The notes: generated by a model not told the origin, from the sequence alone. A stretch of 64,000 bases of DNA from PHAA01 sp034927445 (GCA_034927445.1 JAYFPZ010000028.1:1-64000); one strand, 5' to 3'. Positions 8,355 to 18,723 are shown, counted from the first letter of the stretch. Program-made: numbers and translations.

Positions 8355-11300
8355 CTAATTTAGGAAATAGCTGTATAGTTCAGGATTCTCATCAAGAAGC
8401 TTAAGTACGATATCTTTTAGTTCCTTCTCAGACATCTTTGACCCTATACGCTTCTTGGCTTCATCAATATATTTTTTCTGCAAATAGGAGTCAAGAACAG
8501 CACGTATCTCGGGAATTTTGTTTTCCCATGTATAAACGTCTGAAGTCAACTTCGAATTAGTCTTGAGCCTGTCAAGTAGAATCCTTCTGTCAGTATTGAA
8601 TGCTGGACGATAATTTTCGCCGATATGAGCAAAGAATCGGTCAGCTATGTACACCGGGTCCTTGAGCACAGCAAGCTCACTGCCATTTAAGAAAGTTATA
8701 GCTTTTGCAAGAGCATCTTTTTCTACTACTTGTCCATCTTGTAGTGCCTTGATTGCCCTTATAGCCATAATGCTTGCTCCATCAAACAACCACGCTATTG
8801 GTATGTTTGCGTTATTACACCAATCACGTACGCTTTTAGTACCCGTGGTATCATACCATAGTTCTTTAGCCTTTGCAGAGTCACGGGTGTACTGAACATT
8901 ATCCAACAATGCATTCAACCTAGTATCAAAAACATTTATCGGCGTTTCATATGTCTGCTGTTTTAGAGCAGTATATACCTCTTCCAGCTCATCATCAGTA
9001 ACTATAATGCGGCGAGCATTGAAGACTGCTTCTAGAAGCTGCTTGGGCTGAGAGAGATTTTCCCATGCGATTTTTGCGCTTCCTTCTAGAGTTGCAACTA
9101 CAACTTTTTTGTTAGGAAGCTCAGTCCATGGTACTTTTGAAATCTCTCGTAAAAGTTTTAATGCCGGAATCCAGCTAACGGATAATGTCTCTATGACTGT
9201 TCCAGGTACCTTCATATGTTCAAAGACATTATTTAAAGCATTTTGTACGGCGCGATAGGTTTTTACGTTCGCGCCAATTTCGGATTTAATGGTATCAATC
9301 ACTTTGAATTCTTGCGCTAATTCTGTAAGTTTTTCTGCCACTTGTTCTTCGCGCCAGGCTGATATCGAATCCTGTAGATAGATTCGAAGCGCATCAAAAA
9401 TGTCTTTATCGGTCAAGTCAAGGCTTTTGCTTAAATTTTCTATTTCCTTAACCTTTAAAAACATAAATTGCTTAAACGCTGAAAGCATTACCGTTTTGTC
9501 AGCAAGGATTGATGTCATCGCTTGCCGAAGTTGTCCACGACCATTGAACTGTGTAAGCACTTCTGCCATCACAGTTTCTTGATCATCAGTAGTTTCATAG
9601 ATGAAGCTGCACAGTAAATCTGTTATTCGAATAACTATCGACTTAAACTCATCGCCACCAAATTTATCACTAGGCAAATATTTTATTGCCCAAAACGGAA
9701 CGCCAGTTCTAGTAATTGTCTGCTTAATAAATTTTCGTGCCTCTGCATCGCTGACAACCTCCTGAGCTGAAAGGCCAAATAATTTTTGAATATATTGCTT
9801 GAATTTTTGCCAAATAGCAGAGCCAGATGAGAGGTTATGATTAATGGTTTTTCCGTCAAGCATCTTACTGACCATACTCGCCAGATTACCCGCTGTTGGC
9901 GGCAGGGTGTTTACGCCATCAAACCAGTTAAATGAGCCATTAACGAGGGAACGCATGACAAGTCCAATAAAGCACCCAACAGTCATCGAGTTGTAATATC
10001 CGAAGGGTGGTTGCTGTAACTTCGCCCAAAGTAAATCAAGCGAGATTTTCGCGCCTTGAGAAAATTCCTGCTGAAAATATGAAGCGAGGGTAGAAATAAC
10101 CTCTGCGTTTGTACCGCTCAGGCTTATCAGGCCACCCAAGTCATTAATTTCCCATGCTCCAATAGCCTTTAAAGCATTTACAATATTATTAACCTGCGCA
10201 TTGGTCACTTCCTTAGTCAGACCAGCCAAGACAACTTTATCAGTACACTTTCTATATGCTGTGTTAACCGTCACAAGACGCTCAGGAGCAGCCGGAAAAA
10301 CTGTATAAATCACATCTTTTTCTATCCGCTTCATCAAATCGCTCTTCCCATAAACCCCTGTGAATTGAATATCACCATAGCAAGCATAGATCTGAGAATC
10401 TAATGCGGGACCTGCCCATGTGGCAACAATCATGTTCGCCTCTGTTTCATATTTGCTTGCATCACCTGACTTGCCTTCTTCCGCGCAGAGTTCTTTATGC
10501 GTAATAGCTTTATGCCAACGATCCAGCAAATCTGCTGTGCATGGCTCACGAAGCATTGCGATAACAAGACGCTTGCTATCGTCTTCCAAAGATAATTGCT
10601 TTATCTTTGCTTGAAAGCTGGTATACTCCCTCGCTTCGGAAACAGTAACAACAAGTATACCAATTTTATATGGGTGGTTTTGAAGTTCCTTTTTAACTTC
10701 CCCAAGACGCGCAGATAGAGAATTGGTTTCCGACGAACAAGCCGCGATGTACACACGCCCTGCAGTAGCTCTTGTAGGATCCCACATTCCATTTTCTATT
10801 ATTTTTGAAAAGATTCCCTTCGTAGCGAAGAGTGCATATCGCGTATATTTTTTCTTGGTCATCTCGAGCCTAACATCGAATGTGTCTGTGCTCCCTGTAT
10901 AGGGCAATTCTAAGCGAGCGTCGCCGTTAAGCATTTCTCCAATACTAAGCAATCCGATTTCCTTAAAAGAAGTAAGATATTCATCAATAGTCGCCTGGTC
11001 TAATTGGCCACGAAAACACTTATAAAGAGTATTTCTTGTTGCACCGATTTTTCTGCTCGGGCGATTTTGTTTGCTATATAAATTACTAATATTGCTACCG
11101 CTCATTACGGCAATTAAAAGCAATGCTGCCTTAAAGACATGGAGCGCATATTCATCAGAAATCGAATCAGCCTTATTCTGAAAATGATGTATAGCTTTTA
11201 ATGTTTCTGGGGTAAATGTCTTTACATCTTTATCGCGTGAGTCGGACTCTATAGTAAAGAAATAATCCCAAAGATAATCAACAGTTAACCATTGCCATTT

Positions 11301-12590
11301 ATTTGGTTCATTATTTTCTATATAGTGGATAAATCCAACGCCTTTTGAGGATTTTGCCTCGTCTTTCATAAACCGAAATAATGTTCTCTGGGAAGCACCA
11401 AAGTGTTCTGCTACGGTGGCAAGCATTGCAAGTGTCATAGGGTGAATTGGACATAGTTTCGCAAGCCGCTCATTGATATTTATACTCTGATCAAGATTAT
11501 CAAACTCAATCTTATAATTTTCAATGGATTTCATCAAATCCTTTTTTACTTCTTCCCATTGGGTTTCCATGCCTGGACGAGGAATAATCGAATCGCCAAT
11601 TAAATCGTATGCAGCGCTCTCGGTAATATGGAATTTTAATTCATGGTAGCGATGCAAGATTCTCTCATAGGTTTCGTCACCAAGTTCTGATACCCAAGTA
11701 GGGTCACGGTGAACTATAAGACACATAAAGAACGGTGCATTAGGTTTCGCCTTGCCATCTTTATCCACAGATTTGCACAATTCGGAAAGCCGTTGCAGTA
11801 CATTGTCATCTCCGCAATCCCTTAAAAATCCGGTAAATTCATCCCATATGAATACGATACCTGTATCAGAAAGTTTATTGCCGGCAATGATGTCTTTTAT
11901 CCATTCTTCAAACCTATCTACAACACCTGTGAACATGGTGCGCTTATTATCGTCACAGATGCGCTTGACAAGATGGATAGCATCAGAATCACCGTCCAAA
12001 ACCGCTTGTTGGAACTCATCAAAATCGGAATATTGGTCAGAAAGGCCGTATTGAATATCCGTAAATAGATATGTCCAGTTGATACTCTTGTCGTTAATGG
12101 CATCCTTTGCTGCGTTTATAAGCGAGCTTGTTCCATAATATGCCTTTTCGCCAAACTTTTCTTTAAGTTTTTCCTTTATCTTAACCTCCATCTCCATCAT
12201 AAGATGAGTGCCGCTTTTGATGTCAGTTGCTCCGCTTTTCCAAACGACCAGAAATTCACCTTTCTCGCGAATCTTTAAAAAACGCTTTTTGTATTCAGCA
12301 AGAGAAGGGCGACTCAAAAAGGGTTCGATATTAGTAATACTATCCTCAAAAAGATGCTTGAGCACTATAGCTGCATAGCTCTTGCCTGTACCGTACGCTC
12401 CATGAATCCAAAAGGAACGACGCTTGTCATTATCCTCCCATAACATAGTTTGACAAATTGCGTCGATAGCATTTTTCATATCATCGTGGACTATGTACTC
12501 TTGCCACAGATTCGGGTTGCGTTTTTCTGCATCCAAATCAACAACAGACTCGTAGTTTGCAGACAATTCAATGTAATTACTGTACTTCAT
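8355..12590 (-). CDS. brxC: BREX P-loop ATPase BrxC (PglY-like, type 4)
   Basis: This is a large protein of 1411 residues. I take the ATG at 12590 (MKYSNYIELS) because it follows GGAGATAGAGG. The upstream part of the open frame lies inside brxP. Walker A is GAYGTGKS (64-71) and a Walker B-like FIWDEF lies near residue 245, followed by an AAA+/STAND-like fold and long helical repeats. BrxC/PglY is the large ATPase present in all BREX systems and works with PglZ and the modification enzyme. It is 13 bases downstream of brxP. Length and position fit the type 4 family. Confidence 0.9.
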   Translation of the reverse strand: MKYSNYIELSANYESVVDLDAEKRNPNLWQEYIVHDDMKNAIDAICQTMLWEDNDKRRSFWIHGAYGTGKSYAAIVLKHLFEDSITNIEPFLSRPSLAEYKKRFLKIREKGEFLVVWKSGATDIKSGTHLMMEMEVKIKEKLKEKFGEKAYYGTSSLINAAKDAINDKSINWTYLFTDIQYGLSDQYSDFDEFQQAVLDGDSDAIHLVKRICDDNKRTMFTGVVDRFEEWIKDIIAGNKLSDTGIVFIWDEFTGFLRDCGDDNVLQRLSELCKSVDKDGKAKPNAPFFMCLIVHRDPTWVSELGDETYERILHRYHELKFHITESAAYDLIGDSIIPRPGMETQWEEVKKDLMKSIENYKIEFDNLDQSININERLAKLCPIHPMTLAMLATVAEHFGASQRTLFRFMKDEAKSSKGVGFIHYIENNEPNKWQWLTVDYLWDYFFTIESDSRDKDVKTFTPETLKAIHHFQNKADSISDEYALHVFKAALLLIAVMSGSNISNLYSKQNRPSRKIGATRNTLYKCFRGQLDQATIDEYLTSFKEIGLLSIGEMLNGDARLELPYTGSTDTFDVRLEMTKKKYTRYALFATKGIFSKIIENGMWDPTRATAGRVYIAACSSETNSLSARLGEVKKELQNHPYKIGILVVTVSEAREYTSFQAKIKQLSLEDDSKRLVIAMLREPCTADLLDRWHKAITHKELCAEEGKSGDASKYETEANMIVATWAGPALDSQIYACYGDIQFTGVYGKSDLMKRIEKDVIYTVFPAAPERLVTVNTAYRKCTDKVVLAGLTKEVTNAQVNNIVNALKAIGAWEINDLGGLISLSGTNAEVISTLASYFQQEFSQGAKISLDLLWAKLQQPPFGYYNSMTVGCFIGLVMRSLVNGSFNWFDGVNTLPPTAGNLASMVSKMLDGKTINHNLSSGSAIWQKFKQYIQKLFGLSAQEVVSDAEARKFIKQTITRTGVPFWAIKYLPSDKFGGDEFKSIVIRITDLLCSFIYETTDDQETVMAEVLTQFNGRGQLRQAMTSILADKTVMLSAFKQFMFLKVKEIENLSKSLDLTDKDIFDALRIYLQDSISAWREEQVAEKLTELAQEFKVIDTIKSEIGANVKTYRAVQNALNNVFEHMKVPGTVIETLSVSWIPALKLLREISKVPWTELPNKKVVVATLEGSAKIAWENLSQPKQLLEAVFNARRIIVTDDELEEVYTALKQQTYETPINVFDTRLNALLDNVQYTRDSAKAKELWYDTTGTKSVRDWCNNANIPIAWLFDGASIMAIRAIKALQDGQVVEKDALAKAITFLNGSELAVLKDPVYIADRFFAHIGENYRPAFNTDRRILLDRLKTNSKLTSDVYTWENKIPEIRAVLDSYLQKKYIDEAKKRIGSKMSEKELKDIVLKLLDENPELYSYFLN

Positions 12591-12603
12591 ACCTCTATCT
12601 CCT

Positions 12604-14931
12604 TTACTCTGTGATAATGTCGAGCACATCGATGGCTTTCTTTTCGGGTACAAGCATAATGTTATCGAGGTCTTGGACAAATGCCACACGGATGAACTCA
12701 GGATATTGTAGCGCAATGTCCTGCACAATGGCTTTGAAATTTTTCGGATTTAAACCGAAAATAGCTACAGGGTCTACACCCTTAGCCTCAGCATTACCGC
12801 GAGCGTTATCAAGTTGAGTTAAGGTGAATGTGTATCGCCCTGTTTCCTCAGCAAACTTATAGAGCGCATAGAGAATTGCTGCGGCTTCTGGGGCATCCCA
12901 ACCTTGCTTCACGAACTTATAACTTGCGCCATCAGGAATCGGAATACCCTGTTTGAGTGCGGTACCAATTGGCGAGTGGCGGAAAGTTTCGAGTAAAGCA
13001 GTCACCGCATTATCACGTGTAGATGGAGAGTAGTCGTCGCCAAGCATGAATACAAGTTCGGCCTTATCATAAGTCTCGCCACTTTGCGTGTACAACATAT
13101 ACCACTTTGTGATAACAGAGTTATAGGCAAGATTTGTCCAAATCACAGCCCAGACCATTGGATTGCCAGCTCCAAGTGCAACGAGCTTATTGCATAACTC
13201 GGTCATCGTTCCAGATTTATCTCCCTTGTTTGAAGGTTCAAGAAGTTCTGCCTCGCGCAACCAAACACGCAGTGCATCATATTGTCTGTTTCCAAGCTGC
13301 CCCTGTGTAAAGCAGTCCGTACCATGCTCAAAGAAATGTTCTAGCCATGGACGGCGGAAACCGAATGTTTGATATCTGTTCATGCCTTTCAATTGCATAT
13401 TATTTCCCTCCGTAGTCGATAAAGATTTTGCGACAAGGCATCCTTTTCCACCAGTAAAACTGATGCAATTGCCACAATGAGTACATAATTCCTCACGAAT
13501 TAGGATTTTATTTTCTTCTGTTATTTCAAATGCTCCTGTGGGGCATTGCACGACACAAGCTTTACAACCTATACAGTACGCCACTTTATATGCGACGCCA
13601 CGCAGTTTACTAATAACAAATCTGTCCATTTGAGTATATGGAGAATATGTAACCGTTTCACCTGCCAACGTAAAGGTATATGTTTGATGAGAAATAATCT
13701 GAGTATAAGAATTACCATTTTTCTCAACTATTTCTCCTAGTATTTTTGCAACATCTAACCAGTTACCCGTTCTCTTTGTAAATCTAAAAATTATCTTATC
13801 GCCATCTATTACTTCGGTGACACGATTGCCGCCGTTTTTTAATCCACGGCCCCCCATCCTTGCACGCCAGCCGCCGTTCTCAATATACTTTTGGGTACTC
13901 TTGGCCGGTTTGACTCTTTCAACATAATCTTCAACCACATTGAGAAGTGGCTGAATTTCATCTTTATGGAATCCATAACTTAGGTGATCGCGCCAAGGAG
14001 ACGACATAGGACACACTGAACAGCCTACACGATTAAAGCCTTCTTTATATGCATCGTTAAGCAATATCTTGTTTTTGAGCAAGTAGAGATAAATCTCTGC
14101 TGTTCCCCAAGTGAGTATAGGGCTGACATTTACCTGATTGATATTCTTTACGCCTTCCCGGACTGTTTCATATTCAGATCTAGCAAAACTCTCTTCCGAA
14201 CGCACCCCTTCAAAGACTACTGCTTTAGCATCGTAATCGCCAGTAATTTCCCGTAGTTTTAGCATTGTTGGTACTGATTTATGAACTGAACAGCACCACC
14301 GCATTCTTCGACCTGGGGGACCAAAAGCGTCCCATGTTGTTTCCGGTAACATGTGGCTCTCTGCTTCATAAAAACGAAGCTTACTCCAGTTTTCCTTTGC
14401 TCTCTTTACTGCGTCGATCGTTGCACTAAACTCCATTCCAGTATTACTGAAAATAACAACAAATTCGTCAGGTCTCAGGGCCTTGGCAACAAGGTCGAGT
14501 AAAACGAGACTATCCTTACCTCCAGAGAAAGCAACAACAAACTTCATTCCTTTGGCGGCATATTCATCATGAATTTGGCGTATAAACTCAATCGCTTTAT
14601 CTTCAAGCCCTCTCATGAGGCTTTCATTTTCTTTCCATAAGTGTTCAATGTTTATTGCTTTAAGTGTTAATCTCTCTTTTTTTACATTTATAGTTGGCTT
14701 TGTATAAAACCCTCCACCGACGGCCTCGGCAACTACTTCTCCGTTAACAACATACCGTCGGATCCCTTCCGCCCAAAGGAGTGGAGCATCAGTCTTTGGA
14801 TAATTCCAGTAATTATTAAAACCAAAGTAGTCAAGTTCCTCCCTAAAAACGGGTCGAATTTCTTTGATAACCTTGGCGTTAGGCACAAGGCGATATATTC
14901 CATTTTTATCAGTCCATTGATAACCATACAT
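12604..14931 (-). CDS. brxP: BrxP: PAPS-reductase-like PP-loop protein with ferredoxin-type Fe-S domain
   Basis: This protein of 775 residues carries the PP-loop ATP-binding motif SGGKDS (136-141) of the PAPS reductase/ThiI/DndC superfamily. It also has a CC pair (RWCCSVHKS) and a later CSVC (GCSVCPMSSP), the CC...CxxC layout that holds a 4Fe-4S cluster in APS reductases. Near residue 450 follows a ferredoxin-like pair of cysteine clusters (CIGCKACVVQCP and CTHCGNC), then a helical C-terminal domain. A PAPS-reductase gene next to brxC and pglZ is what defines type 4 BREX. The cluster pattern and the desulfurase at the operon end suggest adenylation-driven sulfur transfer to DNA, as DndC does; that activity is inferred. 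Confidence 0.9.
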   Translation of the reverse strand: MYGYQWTDKNGIYRLVPNAKVIKEIRPVFREELDYFGFNNYWNYPKTDAPLLWAEGIRRYVVNGEVVAEAVGGGFYTKPTINVKKERLTLKAINIEHLWKENESLMRGLEDKAIEFIRQIHDEYAAKGMKFVVAFSGGKDSLVLLDLVAKALRPDEFVVIFSNTGMEFSATIDAVKRAKENWSKLRFYEAESHMLPETTWDAFGPPGRRMRWCCSVHKSVPTMLKLREITGDYDAKAVVFEGVRSEESFARSEYETVREGVKNINQVNVSPILTWGTAEIYLYLLKNKILLNDAYKEGFNRVGCSVCPMSSPWRDHLSYGFHKDEIQPLLNVVEDYVERVKPAKSTQKYIENGGWRARMGGRGLKNGGNRVTEVIDGDKIIFRFTKRTGNWLDVAKILGEIVEKNGNSYTQIISHQTYTFTLAGETVTYSPYTQMDRFVISKLRGVAYKVAYCIGCKACVVQCPTGAFEITEENKILIREELCTHCGNCISFTGGKGCLVAKSLSTTEGNNMQLKGMNRYQTFGFRRPWLEHFFEHGTDCFTQGQLGNRQYDALRVWLREAELLEPSNKGDKSGTMTELCNKLVALGAGNPMVWAVIWTNLAYNSVITKWYMLYTQSGETYDKAELVFMLGDDYSPSTRDNAVTALLETFRHSPIGTALKQGIPIPDGASYKFVKQGWDAPEAAAILYALYKFAEETGRYTFTLTQLDNARGNAEAKGVDPVAIFGLNPKNFKAIVQDIALQYPEFIRVAFVQDLDNIMLVPEKKAIDVLDIITE

Positions 14932-14936
14932 TCTTT

Positions 14937-16553
14937 TTATCTCTCCAATATCTTAACCATTCTGTTTTCGTCTGTGAAAGCAAAACGGTAGTCTTTTAAT
15001 GCTTTATGAAGGTTATAAATTAGTTCATTACCTTCGAGCATACCTACGTCACGTAAAAGTGTTCTAAGTTCTTCTGTAGCCATTTTCTTGCCCAATATTT
15101 TTCTCTCTTGACAATATCGATGCACCAAATCCGCAAAACAGCTGATATCCGATTCGTTTGGAACAATTGCGGCCCCGAGTGTATCAAGCGCTTGTCCATC
15201 AAGACCGGAAAATATTACCCTATAGCCAATTCCGGGTCTCAATCTTAAGGTTTCTTGTAACAGTAATGCTGTCCAACTCAAACCACCCTTTATTGTTGGT
15301 AATGATGAAAACCATTTAGAGGCTATGTCCCGTAATACAATGTAAGACACATTTTCGCACGCAAAGAGCTTGTTCAATGACTTTGTTATGGCGGCACAAC
15401 GCTCATTTGTCAATTCAACAATCTCTGTTAGTATGAAATGTTTAGAAGCGTAGAACATCAATAATCCCTGACGTATAACCGTCGCGTTGATAGGCGACCT
15501 TTGTTTAATACGTGTGAAATAATCATCAATTTGTTCTCTGGTAACGGTTCCACCTAACTGTCTAGCAAGGTTGATGATAACACCTACATAGCTCTGTGGA
15601 TAATTTGGCTGCGCTTTCCATATGTGAGGATAACTCATTACATATTCATTTTCAAAAGCATTGTATGTAAGGCGCCATAGTTGATCAGCAGTATTAATAG
15701 CATTATCATTTAGAAACAGTGGTAGAGTATCCTGAGCTGCATTCCATAGAATACTGATATTACTGTACCCGTAAAGCGTCTGAAAGTGGGCTTCAAGAAT
15801 TTCTCTTATGCCAGCTTTTCCTTCTTCAAGATCAACGATGTTGCTGAGAGATGAGGAGTAAACGTTTGTATTGACAGGTTGCTGGTGGTATTTTTGTATA
15901 TCATTTAATAGACAATAAACTCTTTTACCAGCCTCATTTACTTCAAAGTGAAAGTATGGCACAGAAGCTCTATTTTGTTCAGAGTATGTAGAATTATCAC
16001 AAGCGCTCTCGATAATATTTCGAACAACGTTAACAGGGTTTTGCGCCCCAAATGTATATAAGCAACGTTTTACTATCTCGTCATATATTTCATTAGCGGT
16101 TAATGCCTGGGATGATTCTGTAAGCACCGTTACCACTGCATCTTTGATGGTCAAAGGTGTAGTTTGCTGTTCGTCCAAAGGTGATATATTTTTCGAAGCA
16201 TTATCAATCTGTATAGCTGGCTTTGATTTGAGGAACTTTAAAAACACTCGCCCATCCCGCATAAAAGATAAATAGCATTTCTTATCCATTACTCTAAATA
16301 ACTTGTTGTCACGTGCCTTATTATAGACCTCAATGAAAACAGCGGGGTTTGTTATTTCCCACAGTGAACAATCTATTATCTTTCGCTTTAACATCTGCTC
16401 AGAGGCACTATCAAGCGATGATAGAATAAGTGCTGTTTCATGCTTGCTCTTATTACCTGACAACCATGTGCCAAAAGAAACTCTAACCGCATTGATAAGA
16501 CAGCTGGTCGATATATCAGCACTATGTAATTTTATATTATGATCAGTTGCCAT
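14937..16553 (-). CDS. HARE-HTH domain protein of the BREX/ABC-3C island, unknown function
   Basis: The protein has 538 residues. An N-terminal domain (1-120, FGTWLSGNKSKHET and a lysine-rich strand region) is followed at about 135-215 by a HARE-HTH-like segment (AVVTVLTESSQALTANEIYDEI). This winged-helix fold is often linked to restriction and chromatin factors that sense modified DNA. The remaining 300 residues are helical and unassigned. It ends six bases before brxP, so the two are probably translationally coupled. A plausible role is recognition of modified or unmodified sites for the BREX complex, but this is inference from the domain only. Confidence 0.75.
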   Translation of the reverse strand: MATDHNIKLHSADISTSCLINAVRVSFGTWLSGNKSKHETALILSSLDSASEQMLKRKIIDCSLWEITNPAVFIEVYNKARDNKLFRVMDKKCYLSFMRDGRVFLKFLKSKPAIQIDNASKNISPLDEQQTTPLTIKDAVVTVLTESSQALTANEIYDEIVKRCLYTFGAQNPVNVVRNIIESACDNSTYSEQNRASVPYFHFEVNEAGKRVYCLLNDIQKYHQQPVNTNVYSSSLSNIVDLEEGKAGIREILEAHFQTLYGYSNISILWNAAQDTLPLFLNDNAINTADQLWRLTYNAFENEYVMSYPHIWKAQPNYPQSYVGVIINLARQLGGTVTREQIDDYFTRIKQRSPINATVIRQGLLMFYASKHFILTEIVELTNERCAAITKSLNKLFACENVSYIVLRDIASKWFSSLPTIKGGLSWTALLLQETLRLRPGIGYRVIFSGLDGQALDTLGAAIVPNESDISCFADLVHRYCQERKILGKKMATEELRTLLRDVGMLEGNELIYNLHKALKDYRFAFTDENRMVKILER

Positions 16554-16628
16554 AGCTAAACCCCTTCTTTATTCACCCAAAAATGTACCAACATTAATCA
16601 ATTGATGATATGCTCAGTAATTTTTATC

Positions 16629-16856
16629 TCACTCTTTGCCGAAATCATCACACGAACCTGGGACGAATTCCATTATATCGGATATATCACAATTTAGTGC
16701 CTTACATATACGCAGGAGCACTTCGGTATTTACATTCTCGCCTTTGCCCAGCTTGGCAATTGAAGCGGAACTGATACCTGTCATTTTTCGCAAATCCTGC
16801 TTGTTCATATTTTTGTCGATTAATAACTTCCATAAGTTATTGTAACTAAAATGCAC
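16629..16856 (-). CDS. Small XRE-type (Cro/CI) DNA-binding regulator
   Basis: This protein of 75 residues is almost entirely a helix-turn-helix of the XRE family: LWKLLIDKNMNKQDLRKMTG, then SSASIAKLGKGENVNTEVLL, then ALNCDISDIMEF. This short, YozG-like form has no ligand-binding domain. It sits inside the defence operon, 14 bases after the ABC-3C ATPase and 75 bases before the HARE gene. It is a good candidate for repressor of the operon promoter at about 20.3 kb, where GCAAAT inverted repeats lie; direct evidence is lacking. Confidence 0.85.
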   Translation of the reverse strand: MHFSYNNLWKLLIDKNMNKQDLRKMTGISSASIAKLGKGENVNTEVLLRICKALNCDISDIMEFVPGSCDDFGKE

Positions 16857-16870
16857 GATACCACCTCATA

Positions 16871-18721
16871 TCACTCTTTTGGGGATTGTGGTATATCAAA
16901 TTTGCAATCATGCAAAAAACCACACTGATCTTCACTGACGATGCCTGTGAAGATGATTCGTCTTACACCGTTCTGACTATAATCGAGATTAGGTAGCGTC
17001 CGCTCGTTTTCCACGATTATCAGCTGTCCCATTTCTCGGCTATTGATGAAGTACTGAAACAAAGCGGTTTGTACACTCTCCGATGTTTCATTCTTTGTTC
17101 CCTCATCAATTCCATGTAGCGGCGTGTCAACGATACATAGCCCAGGATTGTAAACAGCATTTTCCAACATGAATTTGCGAAATGCCATTACCACAATTGT
17201 ATTTAAAATTGAGCAGTAACCTTTACCCTGTGTTAGCGCTTTTGGTTGTCCGTTGATTTCTAAGTCGAAAGAGCTCTTTGAGAATCGCACTGAGACAAGA
17301 GGCGTGTACTTGCACTCTGTCAATATTTCAATAAGTGCAGCATCCATCCCTTCCCAGAATCGGTCATCAAACTTCTCCATTGGCTTATACTTGATTTCGG
17401 ATGCATCTTCGTTCTGCATATCGCGCAGGTCGTTATGCCATCCATCAGCGAGGCGGTGTATTACCTCGAGCTCATAGTTTAACTGTATATACATGCGATA
17501 AGCATCAATAGTCTCAGTAAGAGCTCTAGCTTGTGGCTGTAGATCTTTGGCTATCAACTCTTCAATACTGCTTTTCTGTTCTGTCAGCAGTGCAATCTCT
17601 GTTTGTAATTCCTGTATTTGTTGTTCGATATCTTTTTCTGTACCATCAAGGTCGTTATATTGAGCAATTATCCTTGAAAGCTCGGAGCGGGCAGCCTCCA
17701 CATAGGATTTCGTATTCTGCTTCGGAATTTTCCCGTTACAAAACGGGCAGGTAGCATCATGAGCATCATGCGACACATGCTGCATAACGGTTTCACCGTC
17801 AACGATAAACGAAAGCCGTTTTATGTCTGCGCTGTACTGCGTTTTTAGTGCAGCGTAGCGTGATATAAGCATTTGGCATTCTGTCAGGCGCTCTTTCTTC
17901 GCTATCATGCTATTGAGTATGTATTGGCTGTTTGACATCGCGGCTGATATTTTTTCTTCGATATCCGATAATACCTGAACTGCACTGTCAATTTCTTTTT
18001 GGACGTCCAACCCGTCAAATGCACTAATCATATCAAGGATACTTTGTTTTCGGTCTGCAACTCCGGAAAGCTCTTTATTAATATATTTTTCGACTGCTGC
18101 TTTACGTATAGCTCGTTCTTTTTTGCTTTCGCGTTCATCAAAATTGGAAAAGTCGTTGCCGTATATCAAAAATAATAGAGATGAGAGAAAAGCTGTGCGC
18201 CCCTGTATGCTTTTTGCACCGCCTTCTGGCATAAGGATGGAACTCTCTCGTTCTATCTGACGTTCTTTTATTAGGATAACGGGTAGGAAGGTACGCCATG
18301 TCAGATGTTGAGGTCTGAAATTTTCGTTGGCAATTATGTCATGGTCATCTTCAATACCAATCAAAGCAAGCCAAACCTTGCTGATAGATTCCATGGTTTT
18401 CGTCGCGTTTCTGGCTTTATAAGTACCACTTTCAATTCTATCGTCAGAACTGACCACATCGATTTTGTTTGATTCTAGCTTGCGCGTAAATTGAATCGAG
18501 CCATTCTCTGTGGTGACAAAGAGAATAATAGTATCATAATCCGTAGTACCCGCAAACGGAAGATTATCACTGCCGAAGATATAATCTATGCAACGGATGA
18601 TGGTGGTTTTCCCTGTGTTAGAAGGACCCGAAATAATCGTCAGCATTTTGTCAAATTCCGCAACAGCATCCTTTTTCCCAGCGCCTTTAACTACCAACTT
18701 TTCAATATAGAAGTCTGCCAT
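16871..18721 (-). CDS. ABC-3C system ATPase (DUF3732-like, Rad50/SMC type)
   Basis: The protein has 616 residues from the ATG at 18721, chosen because GGAGG lies about eight bases upstream. Walker A is GPSNTGKTTII (32-42). A coiled-coil middle contains a single CPFC (about residue 329), like the zinc hook of Rad50. The C-terminal half has LTQGKGYCSILNTIVV as a signature-like region and CIVDTPLHGIDEG as Walker B. This is the architecture of the ATPase in the predicted ABC-three-component conflict systems. Two smaller partners lie directly upstream in the same operon. It would act as a DNA or nucleic-acid sensing ATPase that controls an effector. Confidence 0.85.
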   Translation of the reverse strand: MADFYIEKLVVKGAGKKDAVAEFDKMLTIISGPSNTGKTTIIRCIDYIFGSDNLPFAGTTDYDTIILFVTTENGSIQFTRKLESNKIDVVSSDDRIESGTYKARNATKTMESISKVWLALIGIEDDHDIIANENFRPQHLTWRTFLPVILIKERQIERESSILMPEGGAKSIQGRTAFLSSLLFLIYGNDFSNFDERESKKERAIRKAAVEKYINKELSGVADRKQSILDMISAFDGLDVQKEIDSAVQVLSDIEEKISAAMSNSQYILNSMIAKKERLTECQMLISRYAALKTQYSADIKRLSFIVDGETVMQHVSHDAHDATCPFCNGKIPKQNTKSYVEAARSELSRIIAQYNDLDGTEKDIEQQIQELQTEIALLTEQKSSIEELIAKDLQPQARALTETIDAYRMYIQLNYELEVIHRLADGWHNDLRDMQNEDASEIKYKPMEKFDDRFWEGMDAALIEILTECKYTPLVSVRFSKSSFDLEINGQPKALTQGKGYCSILNTIVVMAFRKFMLENAVYNPGLCIVDTPLHGIDEGTKNETSESVQTALFQYFINSREMGQLIIVENERTLPNLDYSQNGVRRIIFTGIVSEDQCGFLHDCKFDIPQSPKE

Positions 18722-18723
18722 GA

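Noticed and set aside
12591..12728. N-terminal extension of BrxC
   Set aside because: It lies within the end of brxP; ATG 12590 follows a good ribosome site and gives the normal BrxC start.
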